Positions 1 to 10,290 of a stretch of DNA of 64,000 nucleotides are shown here, in pieces. The DNA comes from Motacilla alba alba (taxonomy: Eukaryota > Chordata > Aves > Passeriformes > Motacillidae): NCBI RefSeq assembly GCF_015832195.1, contig NC_052030.1, positions 10,993,439 to 11,057,438 on the forward strand, read 5' to 3'. How positions within the stretch are numbered: position 1 is the first letter of the stretch; the number at the start of each line of letters is the position of its first letter. The notes beneath the pieces are model-generated. The model searched no databases. It was not told the DNA's origin and was given only the letters and a program-made list of their open reading frames with translations. The position numbers were made by a program, and so were the translations under genes.

Positions 1-689
1 TGTGTAAGAAACAAACCTGTTGCTACCAATTTGTAGTTAAGAAAAATAGGATTCTAACAATATAAATAATACTCGATGAGGATACTTTTACTATTAACAG
101 GCACATGGATGGTCACCTAGGAGATGAATCCATCCTAGTTCCATTAGCAACCAAAAGCATCGTTACTTTGTATTGTTTTGACTTTTTCACCTTATTTACA
201 AGTAGGAAAATCACGGCAGATTGCCTTTAACATTTCTGCTTTGTTCTTCACACCTTTCTGATTTGCAAGATGCTTCACTTCCTTAAGCACAACAAAGGGA
301 ACGACAGTCGATACCAACAAGGTCACTTGATGCTTTTCATGTACAAGGCATTCTTTTTAAAAAGATGTAGTGAAAACATCCAAGGAAAATAATAAGGGTT
401 TGAAGTCTTCAGAGGCATTCCCTGTACCATGAGGATTTTATCTCATTCCCTTCTCAGGAAATAAACACAGTCCTCTTGTTATAAACAACTTGGGGTGAGA
501 TTTTTATCTACAGGGGCATTAAAACACCTCACTAGAAGAATGAGTTTGACTTAGTCTTTCCACAAAAGCCTTTGCTGTTCTATCACCAACTCCACGGAAT
601 TTTGGCCACAATCTTTCTCTTTTTTGGGCGACAGTGTTGCTGTGTAGGATCCATTTGAGTTGAAGTCCAGCATAAGTTAAAATTTAGAT

Positions 690-770
690 GTGGATTTGGC
701 AGTGTTAGGTTTGTGGTTGGACTTGATCATCCTAAAGGTTTTTCCCAACTTAAATGAGTCTATGATTATA
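690..770 (+). repeat. CR1 LINE 3' end fragment
   Basis: The segment follows the CR1 3' terminus closely. It has GGTTGGACTTGATCATCCTA, then an AAAGGTTTTTCCCAACTTAA stretch, and ends in a TCTATGATTA tail like the CR1 terminal octamer repeats. Only the last 80 bases or so are recognisable; the 5' limit is uncertain and could reach about 640. CR1 copies of this type are typical of birds and other sauropsids and support the organism call. Confidence 0.75.
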
Positions 771-2121
771 AAACACTACTCTTTCTTTGGTGTGCTTTAA
801 TTATTAACACCCCCCCCCCAATAAAAAGAAAAAACATAACAGAAGACTCCACAATCAGCATTCTCTATGTCTCCCACTGGTGCCTGAGGCTAAGAGCAAA
901 CCAGTTGTGATTTAGCACTTTTTTCTTGGGAGATATGATAACCATCAAAAACAGTGACTAGAACTTCCTCCACATCTCAGAAAAACATTTAAGTCTCTAT
1001 CCTGTGGAATTATACACTTAAAAATATTTTGCACTGCTGCTCATAAGCTATGACAAATGTTTATGTACATGTGCATACCCAACGTGGATTGTTCACTATT
1101 TCTTCTTGTTTCTGTGCAAAATTCTGGTTGAACTGTGACACCATGAGGGAGTGCTACTGCACTAGGTCTCGACCTGTTCCCTAAAATCAGATTTCTCAAA
1201 AAAAACCAACCACCTGCAAGAGACATCCATCTGATCAGGACTTCAAGTGTCTCTGTAAATAATTGTATTGAGATAGACTCTTTCAATTCACTGTTCCTCT
1301 TTTTTCCTGCCTATCACTCTTATTCCTGTTTATTGGAAAGGGCTTTGAAAGATACAACGACATTAAACACTGAGGTTCCGCTGAGTTTGTATTTCATTCA
1401 GAGAAACAGTATGAAAAAGGACCTGGAGAATCAGCAAAGGCATTTCATCTCATGCCCCTTTCCAAACCAGACCCATGAGTCATTTTCAGATTCCAAGTCT
1501 CAGTGTTGTAGCTTTGAAATAAACATTCCTTTCCTGTAAGAAAGAAAAGAAACATCAGTTTGTTAAACAGAAAAAAATACATTAAGGATGAACTTGAGGA
1601 CCACAGCAGTGCACCCTTTCCCTTTTCTGCCCATTTTACAGCTCCATCTGAGTACAAACTAAACAGGATAAATGATTTCCAACTCTATTACTCATTATGA
1701 CACACCTCTACACTGCCACTCTAGAGTGAGCTGAAACTAAAAGAGTCAGCCATGCTTAATTAACTCTTAGAAATGCTTCAGGGAGTTCTTCTGAAGTCAC
1801 GCTGGGGCTCAGGGCCGGGGTTTGCTGTCACCTGTGACCCGTGCAATTGCGGAAGGCCACCAAAAGGGTGTATCCTGCCCTCTCCCTTCATCTCAGCCCT
1901 CTCCAGCCTCTGCATCGCACCGATCAAATGGCTGCAGAGCTTCAGTGGATTGACCTAATGAAATAATTTATTATTTTTTTTCTTAATGGCTGAGTTTGCT
2001 GCCGGATCGGGTCACTGAACTGACTCTCCCCGTGGCTGCAGCACCACCAGACCTAATGCAGGAAAAGCGAGGGATGTACATGCAAGAGAAAGGGAGCGGG
2101 CCCTTTCAGCAGCAGCCTGTT

Positions 2122-2143
2122 ATTACCCCTAATTAGAGGTAAT
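2122..2143. promoter_or_regulatory. 22-bp near-perfect palindrome with homeodomain cores
   Basis: The left half reads ATTACCCCTAA and the right half TTAGAGGTAAT. They are reverse complements except for one base pair. The centre is CTAATTAG, and both ends carry ATTA/TAAT cores. This arrangement suits paired binding by homeodomain proteins. A regulatory role is inference from the symmetry alone. Confidence 0.35.
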
Positions 2144-2726
2144 GTCAACCCGTTCTCTGGATCATTTATGCATGAACACAATCGGAGCAGGTGGCAGAAG
2201 TCCAAGTTTCTTTCCAGAAAGCCCTGAGAAATCTGTACGCTGTCACAAGGATACTCGCAGTTCTTTTTTTCTGCTAAAAATGTACTTCTGTATTTTCTGT
2301 AGGAGGCTGAATAGGTTCGCTGAGTACCCTGTGATTAATGTGATCCGGTGCTGAGCACACCGAGGTGCTGCCCTCGGCAGAGCAGCTTTGCTAAAACGGA
2401 TCTCCAGCTCCACATGCAAATCAGCACTTCCATTTGTTCCTGTTACTGCACCCAGCCCGAATCAAGCCACCACAAAGTGGAAGTCATGGTAGATCTGCGT
2501 TAAAAACAACACATTTGAACTTGCAAAGGCAAATACAGGTTTGCCAGCAGTCCCAGGGAGGTTAAGGGAAACATCTTTGCAAATCTCATCTAGAGTAGAG
2601 CTTAACATTTAGTTGATGGAATTTCTGCAGGGGAAAGATTTTGATCTGCCATGTCTAGAAAAATTGTATTTCAGCTTCCTTCTTAAAACAGATAAATACT
2701 CATCTTCCATCCTAACCCAAGGTAAA

Positions 2727-2815
2727 GGAACTACAGAATGGTAGGTCTTACAGGATAAACAGTATTTTCAAAAATGTTTTAAGATTAGTCCAGTCTATTC
2801 TGTGCAAGGGGAACT
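2727..2815 (-). repeat. Degenerate CR1 3' end, antisense (tentative)
   Basis: The order of words resembles the reverse complement of a CR1 end: ACTACAGAATGGTAGGTCTT near the start, then GATTAGTCCAGTCTA. In CR1 these correspond to the terminal CAGAATGGTTTGGGTTGGAA and ATCATCTAGTCCAA parts. Divergence is high and the borders are estimates. Confidence 0.4.
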
Positions 2816-5141
2816 AACTGTTTCAGAGCTCAGTGGGGTGAAATGATCCCATGTCTTCACAGAGCCTTCCCCAGCCGAGAACTTCAGCTCTGGTTTCAGC
2901 ATGAGCCCTGCAGTACAACATTAATTAAATGACAGCTCCCAGTTCCAAGCTAACGAGGTCAGGATCCAGCGCCTTGGCATGATTAGACCTTAAATAATTT
3001 AAGCTACATTAACATCTAGCAAAAAAAAAGTTTTAGTGTTTTTTTCAGAGTTCAGCCCAGCCACTTTCCCAATATCCACGACCCCCTTTCCACAGCTGAT
3101 GCTGTGGTTTTGACACTATATCACAATGTCAAAAAAGCAGAGCATTTGGATGTGTTTTTCCCATATTTTGGACTGTGAAGAAGGCCAGTCTTGTGTCAGC
3201 CCTGGGATGTCCCATCCAAGCACTGCCTGACGGGGCCCAGCTCTGGGCACTGTTGGAAACAGTGCCACGATGTGCTCAGAGGGGAAACCAGGCCCAACCC
3301 TCATCAGCCAGCACTAAGCATGGGAATTTAATATTGCTTCTAAATGTTTTATCCTGTCTAATGCAGCTGTGGATATGGATATTCTCATCATCTACAACCT
3401 CCACATTTCCCCTCCCCTTTTTTTCCACGGTTCTTTCAAGTTTGGGATAGGTTTTTTTTTTTATTTACAGATTATTTCCATGGTATAAAGAACTGTAGTT
3501 GAATAGGTATAATTCCTATCTTAAAACAAACTTTAAAAAGTGTCTTCTATTTTTGGAGATCTATAGATAGAAACTGTGTTGTTTCTGAAGCATTTAGTTC
3601 CACACTTCCATAATGTGCTCTGATGTTTCCAGGTGTACGTGATGGATGCAGTCTTGGTGGGTTTGCTTGATACACCAAGAGTCTCAGATTGTCCACGTCC
3701 AAAAAAAAAATATTTAGAAAAATGAGTTGATTTCCTTTTATGTCTCTGTTTTGTCTCTTTTGGTAGACTTTTGCAGCATGGATGGATGATGTGTTTTTTG
3801 TCTGATGATTCTCTAGTAACATCCATTTATCTTGTATTCTGACCTCAATCCTACAGATGTGCACCTGTATTTAATTTTAAGATTGAGTAATCTTGGCTGA
3901 AAGGTCGAGATATGTATATATCTCCTCAGGATTATGGATTAATAATGCACTTGCTCCAACAGACATCTGGAATCCACACTTCAATATATAGCCTATAAAA
4001 CACTTCCATACCATAATAAAGTTCAATCATCTGCAAACGGGGAGATGTTAGAGAAAGATTACATGATTTTTCAAGATTCTGCAAACAGTTCTTGGCAGAA
4101 TCAGAAGGAGAAGCTCGCTGCCTTAAATCCTGTTAGAAATCCATCCTCTCCTGCCTTTATCCATGGATCATTAAAATAGGGATTGTTCCAAAGAGATCAA
4201 CGGCTAGGCCTGCAAAGTTGAATTTTAATGTGGTTTAAATTTTGTATTAACACTTAATATATTTCCTATAATACCTTGGGTGCTTAACTGATTGCAAAAA
4301 GCAAACCAGAGGAGCACTGCCAAAGCCATCAGCCCCGACCCTGGTCTGGGTATCCTTTGATGTTCCCTTTCTTGGGGGATGTGGAGGGGAAGTAAAGGAT
4401 GTCACTTCAGAGAGGAGCCACGCTGTGGAACCTGGGGGCTGTTCAAAACCTGCACTCTGACCCTGCTATTGCAATCAGATGGTCCCAATACTTGCTCAGC
4501 ATCAATTTAGAGTAGATGTTAGGGGGTGTTGTAGAAATGAGACCCGCCGATAGTTTTAGGAACTGCGGGATCTCCATCCTGCAGATTTTTTGTATCAGCA
4601 ACTACTTTTAGCTTTTTTTTTCCTTCTTTTTCATGCGATTTCTAACTACCTGTTGTACATGCGTATTGCAAAGGCAATTTTGGTTTATATAACACCTGTT
4701 TAACACTATTTACAATAAATTCTAGATTTTATGGCCGGTTCTCATAGGGCACGTGGGAGAAGCGCCGGGAGCGGTGCCGGCACCAGCCGGGGTGCGCGTT
4801 CCGCGCCGAGCTGCACCGCACGTGCGGCAGAGGCACGGAGCGAAGCCACCGCCACAATTAACCCCAAGTCCGTGTATTGTAAGATTATTTTCAAGTGTTT
4901 GCTGCATTAATTCGCCACTCTTTACCCCGGCTTTACGCCGTTGGGGTCGGGCACACTCTCGGAGCTCAAATTACCCCCGGTTAAGCAGAACCGCTCAACT
5001 CTTCGGGCACATCCCGGGTGCTGCGGTACCAACCCAGGGACCGTCCGCGCCTTTGTGGGGCCCCGTCCCCGTCCCCCCGCTGCCGCTCAGCGCCTGCGTG
5101 CCGCGCACTCGTGACCGAACACCGCACGGCGGGGCCGGCGG

Positions 5142-5470
5142 CCAGCACAGCGCCGGTACCGCCCCGGTACCCCGGCCACCAGAGCGCCGGTACCGCTCCG
5201 GTATCCCACCCATCCTCCCATCCCGGCCAGCCCAGCGCCGGTGCTGCCCCGGTACCCCGGCGAGCCCCCCATCCCGACCAGCACAGCGCCGGTACCGCCC
5301 CGGTATCCCACCCAGCCCCCCATTCCGGCCAGCACAGCGCCGGTACCGCCTCGGTACCCCGGGCATTCCTTCCCATCCCGGCCAGCCCAGCCCCGGTCCT
5401 GTGCCGTGCCCCCGGACATCAACCCCGCCCGCCCCGGCCAGCCCAGCCGGTACCGCGCCGTGTCCCCGGT
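5142..5470. repeat. GC-rich minisatellite in the promoter island
   Basis: About seven degenerate copies of a roughly 50-base unit, with starts near 5142, 5179, 5227, 5277, 5329, 5382 and 5438. Each copy begins CCAGC(A/C)CAGCGCCGG or a variant and most carry GGTACCGC followed by CCGGTA(T/C)CCC. Unit spacing is 37, 48, 50, 52, 53 and 56 bases. The array makes long overlapping proline- or glycine-rich open frames in several frames on both strands; these are by-products of the repeat and not genes. Confidence 0.85.
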
Positions 5471-5571
5471 CCGCCCCCCCGCCATCCCCCCGGCCCCGCC
5501 GCTGTTTACGTTCCGGGCACTGCGACGCCTGCGCCCCGCTCCGCACGCAGCGCCTGAACATGGTTCCTTAG

Positions 5572-5771
5572 GACTTTGCAAAAGGCATCGCCGCCGCCCC
5601 CCTCCCCTTCCCTCCCCCTTTCTCCCCCCCCCCAAAAAAAAAAAAAGTCCTGGTGCAAAATTGCAAAACTTTAGCGAGCCCTGGATGGCTTTTGTTTTGC
5701 CTCCTCCCCATTTGGGCCAAATATGCAGGACAGGAACTGTTGACAAATAAGTGATGAAACTCTCAAAAAAA
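5572..5771 (+). promoter_or_regulatory. KDM2B: Probable 5' UTR / proximal promoter with start context
   Basis: This strip lies between the CpG-dense block and the start codon. It has a pyrimidine-rich stretch, then about ten C (from 5624) followed by thirteen A (5634-5646). The frame of the start codon is closed by TAA at 5748-5750. Within that frame an ATG at 5754 precedes the favoured ATG at 5772. The 5772 ATG has A at -3 and G at +4, a strong vertebrate start context, and it yields the N-terminus recalled for mammalian KDM2B (MEAEKDSGRRLR). Confidence 0.5.
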
Positions 5772-5804
5772 ATGGAGGCAAAGAAAGACTCTGGAAGAAG
5801 ATTG
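5772..5804 (+). CDS. KDM2B: KDM2B exon 1 (alternative first coding exon)
   Basis: Codes for MEAKKDSGRRL and ends at a GT donor (TTG|GTGTGT), phase 0. It would be too short to trust alone, but it nearly matches the N-terminus of a mammalian KDM2B isoform (MEAEKDSGRRLR, from memory) and joins in frame to exon 2, giving [16 protein letters not shown]. It sits in the CpG island, so this isoform has its own promoter. The donor is weaker than GTAAGT. An in-frame ATG six codons upstream could extend the protein. Start choice rests on Kozak context and the isoform match. Confidence 0.85.
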
Positions 5805-6928
5805 GTGTGTAGCTGGCTTCGGTCTCTTTCCTATTCGTGCCTTTTAATTGATTTTGCTTAATTGTTTGCAAAGGGAGAAATGCATGTGGGACGTAGGCAG
5901 CGGAGCGACTTAGTTTGCAAGAGCGCGGCTGAGGCAGCGGGGAAGGGGTGGAATGGAACCGAGGGACGGGCAGGGTGGGACGATCACGGATCATTATTTT
6001 TTCCGGTGCGTGCGGGTTTGCGCCGATCCACCGCGCGTGTCCGCGGGGCTGCGGGGCGGGTTCGCAGGGCGAGAGCTGCCGGGAGAGGGGCAGAGCCGCC
6101 GGCGGCAACCGGGCGGTGCACCGGGCTCCCCCCGCTCCTCCGGGGACCTACCTTGTGCGCGGCCGGTCCCCGCCGCCTCCAGCCCCGTCTCCGCGCCCGC
6201 CGCAGCTTCCCCGGGGCAGCGTCGCCGGCCTCCGCCGGGCCTACCCTCCATCCCCCCGCATTGAAGTCGCTGCTGGCCCTCGGCCGCGGACCCCCGCGCT
6301 TTCGGCGTTGTCGAGCGTGCGGGGCGGCGGGGGGAGCGCGCGGGGGCTGCGCATCCATCGCGGCGTTACATAAAGCGATCTGGTTTTTAAATCGCCGCTT
6401 CCGGTGTGACTATGGAAACACTCGGATTATGTAAATACCGAAACCTGGATGCTGGGCATCAGATGCGAAGATTCGCCCCCCTTCCCTTCACCGGGGAATT
6501 TGCTCGTGTTCACGTATAATAATAATAATAATTAAAAGAATGATCCGGTCGTTAACGAGCGTTTACCGCCGTTCAAGCGTTTTTACGGGATTGCAAAACG
6601 CTTCGGTGCTGTAGCTTGTGAATTGTCGGCGAGTTACGCGTCCCCCGCTCGCCTTCCAGCGCCAGCCCCTGCTCAGCAGCCCAAGTTTGAGTTTTCCTGA
6701 AGCCAAGCACCTGTTATTCCTGCCGAGTTCCGTGTCACGGGATGGAAAAGGTGCATGCAGTGGGGTTGGAGCTTGTTTGGGTTCAGGTTTTGTTCAGTTT
6801 GTGCCTTGCCATCTTAATTATTTCCCCCGGAATGTGTTTATCAAACCGTTGTGCACGATCCATGTGCTTTCCTCGGTTTTTTCTTTTCCGGACAATGTGT
6901 TTTATTTTGGTTTTTGTGTCTTTTCTAG
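5805..6928. other. Intron 1, first half inside the CpG island
   Basis: GT-AG intron. The 5' half is CpG-rich up to about 6400 and makes several long GC-driven open frames that have no family features. At 6398-6419 an ETS-type CTTCCGG is followed by GTGACTATGGAAAC, which resembles an RFX X-box. A short (ATA) repeat lies at about 6516-6532. The segment 6540-6650 is AT-balanced yet still rich in CpG, so the unmethylated domain may extend this far. The acceptor is TTTTCTAG. Confidence 0.7.
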
Positions 6929-7073
6929 CGCTGCATCGGCCGAAGGCGGTACGATGAGAACGAGGACCTCTCGGACGTGGAGGAAATTGTCAGCATCAGG
7001 AGTTTCAATTTGGAAGAGAAATTAAAGAGTAAAATGTACCACGGGGATTTCGTGCATGCCATGGACGGCAAAG
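6929..7073 (+). CDS. KDM2B: KDM2B exon 2 (acidic N-terminal region)
   Basis: Codes residues 12-59 plus the first base of 60, starting [20 protein letters not shown] and ending [11 protein letters not shown]. The run [15 protein letters not shown] is diagnostic for KDM2B; KDM2A has a different N-terminus here. This part precedes the catalytic fold and forms an acidic arm followed by the LEEKL helix region. Acceptor TTTTCTAG before 6929, donor AAAG|GTAACT, phase 1. In mammals the equivalent exon reads [20 protein letters not shown] (from memory); here it is [20 protein letters not shown], a modest divergence typical of amniote orthologues. Confidence 0.95.
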
Positions 7074-10000
7074 GTAACTCTGCCGGCCCGGGGGCTGTCC
7101 GGCCGCGCTGCCGCCGCCTCCACGTGCGGCTCCGCTCCGGCTTCGGATTTCGCGCCCGCGCCCCTGCCCGGGATCCGGTGACGCTGCCGGCCCGCGGGGA
7201 GCCGGGGGGCGGCTGCTGGTGGGGCCCTGCGGCCCGGCCCGTCCCGGGGGGCTGCCCCGGCCCGTCCCCGCGCACCCAGAGGGAGGCTTTTGCCCTGGCG
7301 CGGTGCTGGGACGAGCGCGGTGATCCATGGCAGCGCCGAGCGCTCCCCCCGCCGTGCCCCGCCACCGTGACCCCAGCGCAGCACCGGGCTGGTCAGGAAT
7401 CAGGTCCTGGCACGGGAGAGGCCGAAACCCCAGCCCCCACTTAGCCAGAGGTGATTCCTGCTCCCCCTCCGCCCCCTGTTGAATCCAGGACCCCTTTTGC
7501 GAAAGGGTGCGATTGATGAGCCCGTTCGCCAGGCTCGGAGGCTTTAAAGTCAATAACTTCTTTGTGTGTCTATCATATATTAAATTACAGCGCTCCCCTC
7601 CCCAAAGTTACTCGCTTTGCTTAGGTGACTGGAATTCCGGAGCGGTAAGCAGAGCCAGACAGCCCAGCTCTGCCGCACGCTGCCCGGCAGGAAGGGAAAC
7701 GGGAGAGGTTTGCCCGGGAATCAAACGGGCCAGGGGGGGTTGCAGGTCACCTTTATTTACCGCTGTGCTGTTGACACGGATCCCTAATCCCAGATGGCTA
7801 TCACCAAAACTCGGCCTGACTGGGGAGCCTGTTTAGGATGGCTTTCTCAGGAAAGAGAAGTTTTGGCTGTAGTCCTCCTGCAATTGCTCTAGCTGTGTGG
7901 AGCCACTAATCGAGTTTAGAAAATTTCCTTTTCTCCCCTAGGCTTAGTTTTGCATGAGCATTTTAAGCTCCTTTTAGAAAAGTTGATGTGGTGGAGAAAT
8001 TAAATACCTATCTTACTTAGGAAGGTATTTGTTTAGGAGATAAGCTCAACCCTGACCCCTCTTCCTCCAAACAAAACACAAGCAACTATTTTTTAGCTGG
8101 AAAATGTTAATTAATTTTCCAGAAAATGATTGCATTCGACCCTCAGTTTCCAAACACTCCAATGGTTGCCACTGCTCCATGCTAAAGATAGTACAATCCA
8201 CATCTTCCCTGGCTTGGCAGCTCCAAAATCTCTGGGCAGCTCTCTCCTTTCTAGGGAACTTGAAAATAAATGAGTGTCTTTTGTTATTTTGTTGTGGTCT
8301 GTGTCGGCTTTGTTCAACCCCACAAGGGATTTAAATGCTTTGTTGGGGCATTAGGAAGAAAGGATCTGCCTTGCTATTTGCTCTGGTTTTATTTTTACTA
8401 TTGGTTTACTTTTTTTTTTCTATAAACCTAAGAGTTGAATTGAATCTGGTTGAAACAATGACAGTAGTATGTAAGAATAAAACAAGTTACGTGAACGCGT
8501 GGAATTACTTGAGCAATATTTTTTTTTCTTTCCCACGTCCTTGTTTTTATTTTTAATGATAACTCATCTTGAAGTGGAGTGATTTTTGGCTTGAATGCAG
8601 TTTGTCAGTCTGCAAGGCAACATAGGTGCCTCTGCTTCTTCCACCAATATTACTCCTGATGTTTGTTGGCTTTCTGACTTGGATCAGTGTCTGTAAAAAG
8701 TCTCTGTAGTTTATTTATTTGCTTACCAAAAGGCAATAGCTTTAATGGGGATGCCTATGGGGAAGGATGACTTATTTAGCACAGAAATATTTACTTGGTA
8801 ACCTTAGTTAAATGGAGTGTTCATTACACTAACTTTGACACTAGTGGCAATAAAGTTTCTGTAGCTTTAATGTTTCTGTAAATGGATAATTACAGTGCTC
8901 TGATTTGGTAACTCTTAAGTAGGAACATTACATCCCTACTTGTCATAATTACTAACTGAATACAGCAAAGAAAAAGTAAAAATAGAGGGCAGTACATGTG
9001 CAGGCATGGGAGTTTGGCCTCTGGCTCCCTTTCTTTCAGTGTGGGTTTAAGAGCAGAGAAACATCAGGAACAGAAGCTCAGGCTGAGGTGCTTGTGCTGG
9101 CCCAGGAAGCGTGGACAGCTGGAAGAATCTTGGAGTTAAACTGCTCGTGTGCACCTGAATAAACTGCAGGGAGTGGGCTCTGGCTTTGGCAGGGCATTTT
9201 GTAGTGCTGGACAGTCCAGCAATGCTTTCCATTTCAAGGCAGTGTATGGAAAGGCTTTAGAGAAGTCATTTTTTCCTGTAAAATGGGGGAATAGCAGAGC
9301 CATAGAAACAGCCCCTGACTGCTGCAGGAATTCCTCTGCTCTCTGTGGCAGAAGGCTCCAAACTGAGTGTGGGGTTTTGTAGCCATGGCTCACCCAAATC
9401 GCTGCCTTGTAACTTCCTCTCTAATCCCCAAATCACTGCTATTGTGTCAGACCATGCATAGAGAAATCCCCAGGAAAGGCCAGTCCTGTGTAATCCTCAG
9501 AGAGGAGCAACAAGGTAATTCTGGCCAGTGTTAACATGACAAATTTATGTTTAATTTTCACTTTGATTGTGTATTATACTGTGACTCCCCACAATTCATT
9601 TTGCACAGACTTCCTAAGAGCTAGGAGCTGTATAAAATCTGACTATCAGCTCCTGGAGTTACACTGCAGATTAATTAAAAGAAAAGTTGTTCTGTTGAAA
9701 CCAAGAGTAACCCCCACATCAAAAGAATTATGCGTTCATGTAATCAGAGTGCTCTGCTAGAACCAGATAATGCTCACAAGAAAACATGTATTGATCTAAG
9801 TAGAAATGTGTAACTTAGGAAATCTAAACTTACACATACATTTCAAACTACCCATTTGCCCAAAAAATACCTGACTGATGTGCTGTATTTGGTCAGGATT
9901 ATCTTTTAACTGTTAATTTGGTATTTCATTGCAGCCTGGGTGTTTCAACACAGACCTTAATTGACAAACTGACTGGCTTCTATTTTATGTGCATCAGTGA

Positions 10001-10211
10001 ACAGGAAAAATAGGGAGCAGCTGGGACAGCATTGTCTGTCACTGGGTTTCCGGTTTGGATCTAAAATATGCATTCTCTTTCTATTTCTCTTTAGGTGATA
10101 GGGAGTTCTTTGGTGAGAAAAGGGAAATGGGGCGAGTCTGAGAAAATGGAACTGTGAGGTGCCAACACCGTTCTAATTGCTTTTGGATGTTGTTCTTATT
10201 CATTTCCACAG
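7074..10211. other. Intron 2, no gene seen
   Basis: The first 350 bases are CpG-rich, a shoulder of the promoter island running past exon 2, and produce GC-driven open frames with no protein features. From about 7830 the intron is ordinary AT-rich DNA. No repeat, RNA gene or exon was recognised with confidence. Confidence 0.7.
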
Positions 10212-10290
10212 ATTTTACTTTTGAGTATGTGCAAAGAGAAGCTCTCAGAGTTCCCCTCATCTTCAGAAATAAGGATGGACTGGGAATTAA
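10212..10290 (+). CDS. KDM2B: KDM2B exon 3
   Basis: Codes residues 60-85 plus two bases of 86: [20 protein letters not shown] followed by KDGLGI. Human KDM2B has [20 protein letters not shown] here (from memory), so only a few conservative changes are seen. The segment belongs to the N-terminal lobe packing against the JmjC barrel. The acceptor is TTCCACAG, the donor ATTAA|GTAAGT. Entry phase 1, exit phase 2, matching both neighbours. Confidence 0.95.

Larger units (their letters stand above)
1..4734. other. 5' flank or upstream intron, no gene seen
   Basis: AT-rich DNA with no recognisable coding exon on either strand. In mammals a longer KDM2B isoform starts from a more distal first exon (reading MAGPQMGG, from memory). 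That exon was looked for here and not found, so this stretch is either promoter flank or an intron of the longer transcript. It holds a CR1 3' end near 690, a weak CR1 match near 2727, a run of C at 811-820, an octamer-like ATGCAAAT near 2414 and a homeodomain-type palindrome at 2122. Confidence 0.6.
4735..6400. promoter_or_regulatory. KDM2B: CpG island promoter of KDM2B (short N-terminal isoform)
   Basis: Base composition changes abruptly at about 4735 from AT-rich to CpG-dense DNA, dips around the first coding exon, and stays CpG-rich to about 6400. The island surrounds exon 1 (5772-5804), as expected for a housekeeping TATA-less promoter. I see no TATA box at a convincing spacing. Two CACGTG E-boxes occur at 4750-4755 and 4819-4824, the second inside the palindrome CCGCACGTGCGG (4816-4827). 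A CTTCCGG ETS-type site lies near 6398-6404. The exact transcription start cannot be fixed from sequence and probably lies between 5400 and 5750. Confidence 0.8.

Noticed and set aside
4753..5571. A 272-codon proline-rich open frame, with large overlapping frames on the other strand (4995-5561, 5087-5746)
   Set aside because: The frames are produced by the GC-rich minisatellite and CpG island. They are open in several frames at once, have no domain, and overlap the promoter of a well-supported gene.
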